A DNA stretch of 64,000 nt from Pedobacter sp. PACM 27299 (GTDB lineage: Bacteria; Bacteroidota; Bacteroidia; Sphingobacteriales; Sphingobacteriaceae): contig NZ_CP012996.1 in the NCBI RefSeq assembly GCF_001412655.1, positions 1,054,001-1,118,000 of the forward strand, written 5' to 3'. A program made the translations under genes and the position numbers. The notes under the pieces were generated by a model. The model saw nothing but the letters and a program-made list of their open reading frames with translations, did not search any database and had not been told where the DNA came from. Positions within the stretch are counted from its first letter, which is position 1. Each line of letters starts with the position of its first letter. Of this stretch, positions 63,313 to 64,000 are shown in pieces.

Positions 63313-64000
63313 TTACTTCAATAACGCTAATAGGCCATCCTGTGAAATCAGGGGGACATTCAATTTATTTGCCTTTTCCAATTTGGAAGGTCCCATATTA
63401 TCACCCGCGACAAGGTAGTTGAGTTTTGCGGAAATGCCGCTCAGGATCTTACCACCATTGCTTTCAATTATCTCTTTGAGTTCTTCCCTACTGTAATTTT
63501 CAAAAACTCCCGAAATTACGAATGTTTTTCCAGTTAATTTGTCACTTTGCAGCGTAATTTCTTTTTCTACCACTTCGAACTGCAGTCCATAAGACTTTAA
63601 CAGCTCAATTTGACGGATATGTTCCGGTTTTGCGAAGTATTCTATGATGCTTTCCGCAATTCTTTGTCCGATTTCATCAATTGCAACGAGTTCTTCCAGC
63701 GTTGCAGTCATTAACTTGTCGATATTTTTAGTTCCAACAGCCAGTTTTTTTGCAACAGTTTCCCCAACAAATCTAATTCCTAATCCAAAAAGCACTTTTT
63801 CAAAAGGCATTTGCTTAGAGTTTTCAATTCCTTTCAGCATATTTTCTATAGAACGTTCACCGAAACGTTCCAATGTTTTCAAATCTTCTGATCTTTCATG
63901 CAGGGTATAAAGATCGCTGATGTGGGCAACCAGTCCTTTTTGATAAAAGGTTTCGATCGTTTCATCGCCCAATCCGTCTATATTCATCGCCTTTCGGCTG
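63313..64000 (-). CDS. ligA: NAD-dependent DNA ligase, C-terminal part (cut by window edge)
   Basis: The 3' part (about 228 residues) of NAD+-dependent DNA ligase, which seals nicks during replication and repair. It begins SRKAMNIDGLG at the right edge, continues with the helix-hairpin-helix domain (ERFGERSIENML, FGLGIRFVGETVAKKL, IDEIGQRIAESI) and ends with the BRCT domain (LTGKTFVISG to the end, about 78 residues). The adenylation domain and the zinc region lie outside the window. dapA starts nine bases downstream. Confidence 0.96.
   Translation of the reverse strand, partial: SRKAMNIDGLGDETIETFYQKGLVAHISDLYTLHERSEDLKTLERFGERSIENMLKGIENSKQMPFEKVLFGLGIRFVGETVAKKLAVGTKNIDKLMTATLEELVAIDEIGQRIAESIIEYFAKPEHIRQIELLKSYGLQFEVVEKEITLQSDKLTGKTFVISGVFENYSREELKEIIESNGGKILSGISAKLNYLVAGDNMGPSKLEKANKLNVPLISQDGLLALLK

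Overview
The window looks like a chromosomal segment of a Bacteroidota bacterium of the Sphingobacteriaceae, most likely a Pedobacter-like organism. The genus is inferred from overall gene content, not from a database search. Supporting signs are Bacteroidota-type promoters (TTG/TTTG near -33 and TAnnTTTG near -7), an ECF sigma/FecR/TonB-receptor locus whose receptor carries an STN domain, a long MraY and basic-tailed FtsQ in the dcw cluster, a 60-residue histone H1-like protein, and several TTG starts. Apart from some decayed genes and repeats, this is mostly core chromosome. I see no phage, insertion sequence, CRISPR array or complete mobile element.

1-2730: the 5' part of atpD (cut by the left edge), an RmlD-like reductase, a peroxiredoxin, and two identical tRNA-Arg(ACG) genes, each followed by its own terminator. 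2817-8807: a surface-signalling and transport locus (ECF sigma, FecR anti-sigma, STN/TonB receptor, lipoprotein). 8879-12211: a LemA/DUF2207 pair, then a scar where an SDR 5' end is joined to an AraC-type 3' end, and a frameshifted small ORF. 12231-16278: kptA, a YcaQ-type glycosylase and a large B12-type radical SAM protein. 16489-20087: a two-component pair, a Usp-like protein and a bestrophin.

20173-25417: an outer-membrane receptor, a DUF2147 protein, and a divergent AraC regulator/MFS pair. 25856-27546: adk and obgE. 27592-34323: GNAT and methyltransferase genes, an M1 peptidase followed by a 46-bp perfect palindrome, a MocR-type regulator, a second GNAT and a Tet-type MFS exporter. 34394-35095: an SRPBCC pseudogene with two frameshifts and a 31-bp inverted repeat resembling a REP element. 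35155-36638: a membrane-anchored unknown and an HD phosphohydrolase.

36737-41370: a promoter and long leader, an outer-membrane barrel, and a complete glycine-betaine-type ABC importer, which together suggest an envelope-spanning osmolyte uptake system. 41691-44393: gap, a GNAT and pgk. 44500-60539: a compact division and cell-wall (dcw) cluster, mraZ-rsmH-ftsL-ftsI-murE-mraY-murD-ftsW-murG-murC-ftsQ-ftsA-ftsZ, preceded by five GTGGT/A boxes that look like the MraZ operator. murF and ddl are absent from it. MurE has the DNPR motif of meso-DAP-adding enzymes, and dapA further on makes the DAP precursor. 60647-64000: an alpha-oxoamine synthase, the H1-like protein, dapA and the 3' part of ligA (cut by the right edge).

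I found no clear undescribed multi-gene system. The best leads are the osmolyte locus with its own outer-membrane barrel and structured leader, the kptA-ycaQ nucleic-acid repair pair, the basic periplasmic tail of FtsQ, and several unexplained DNA and RNA structures.
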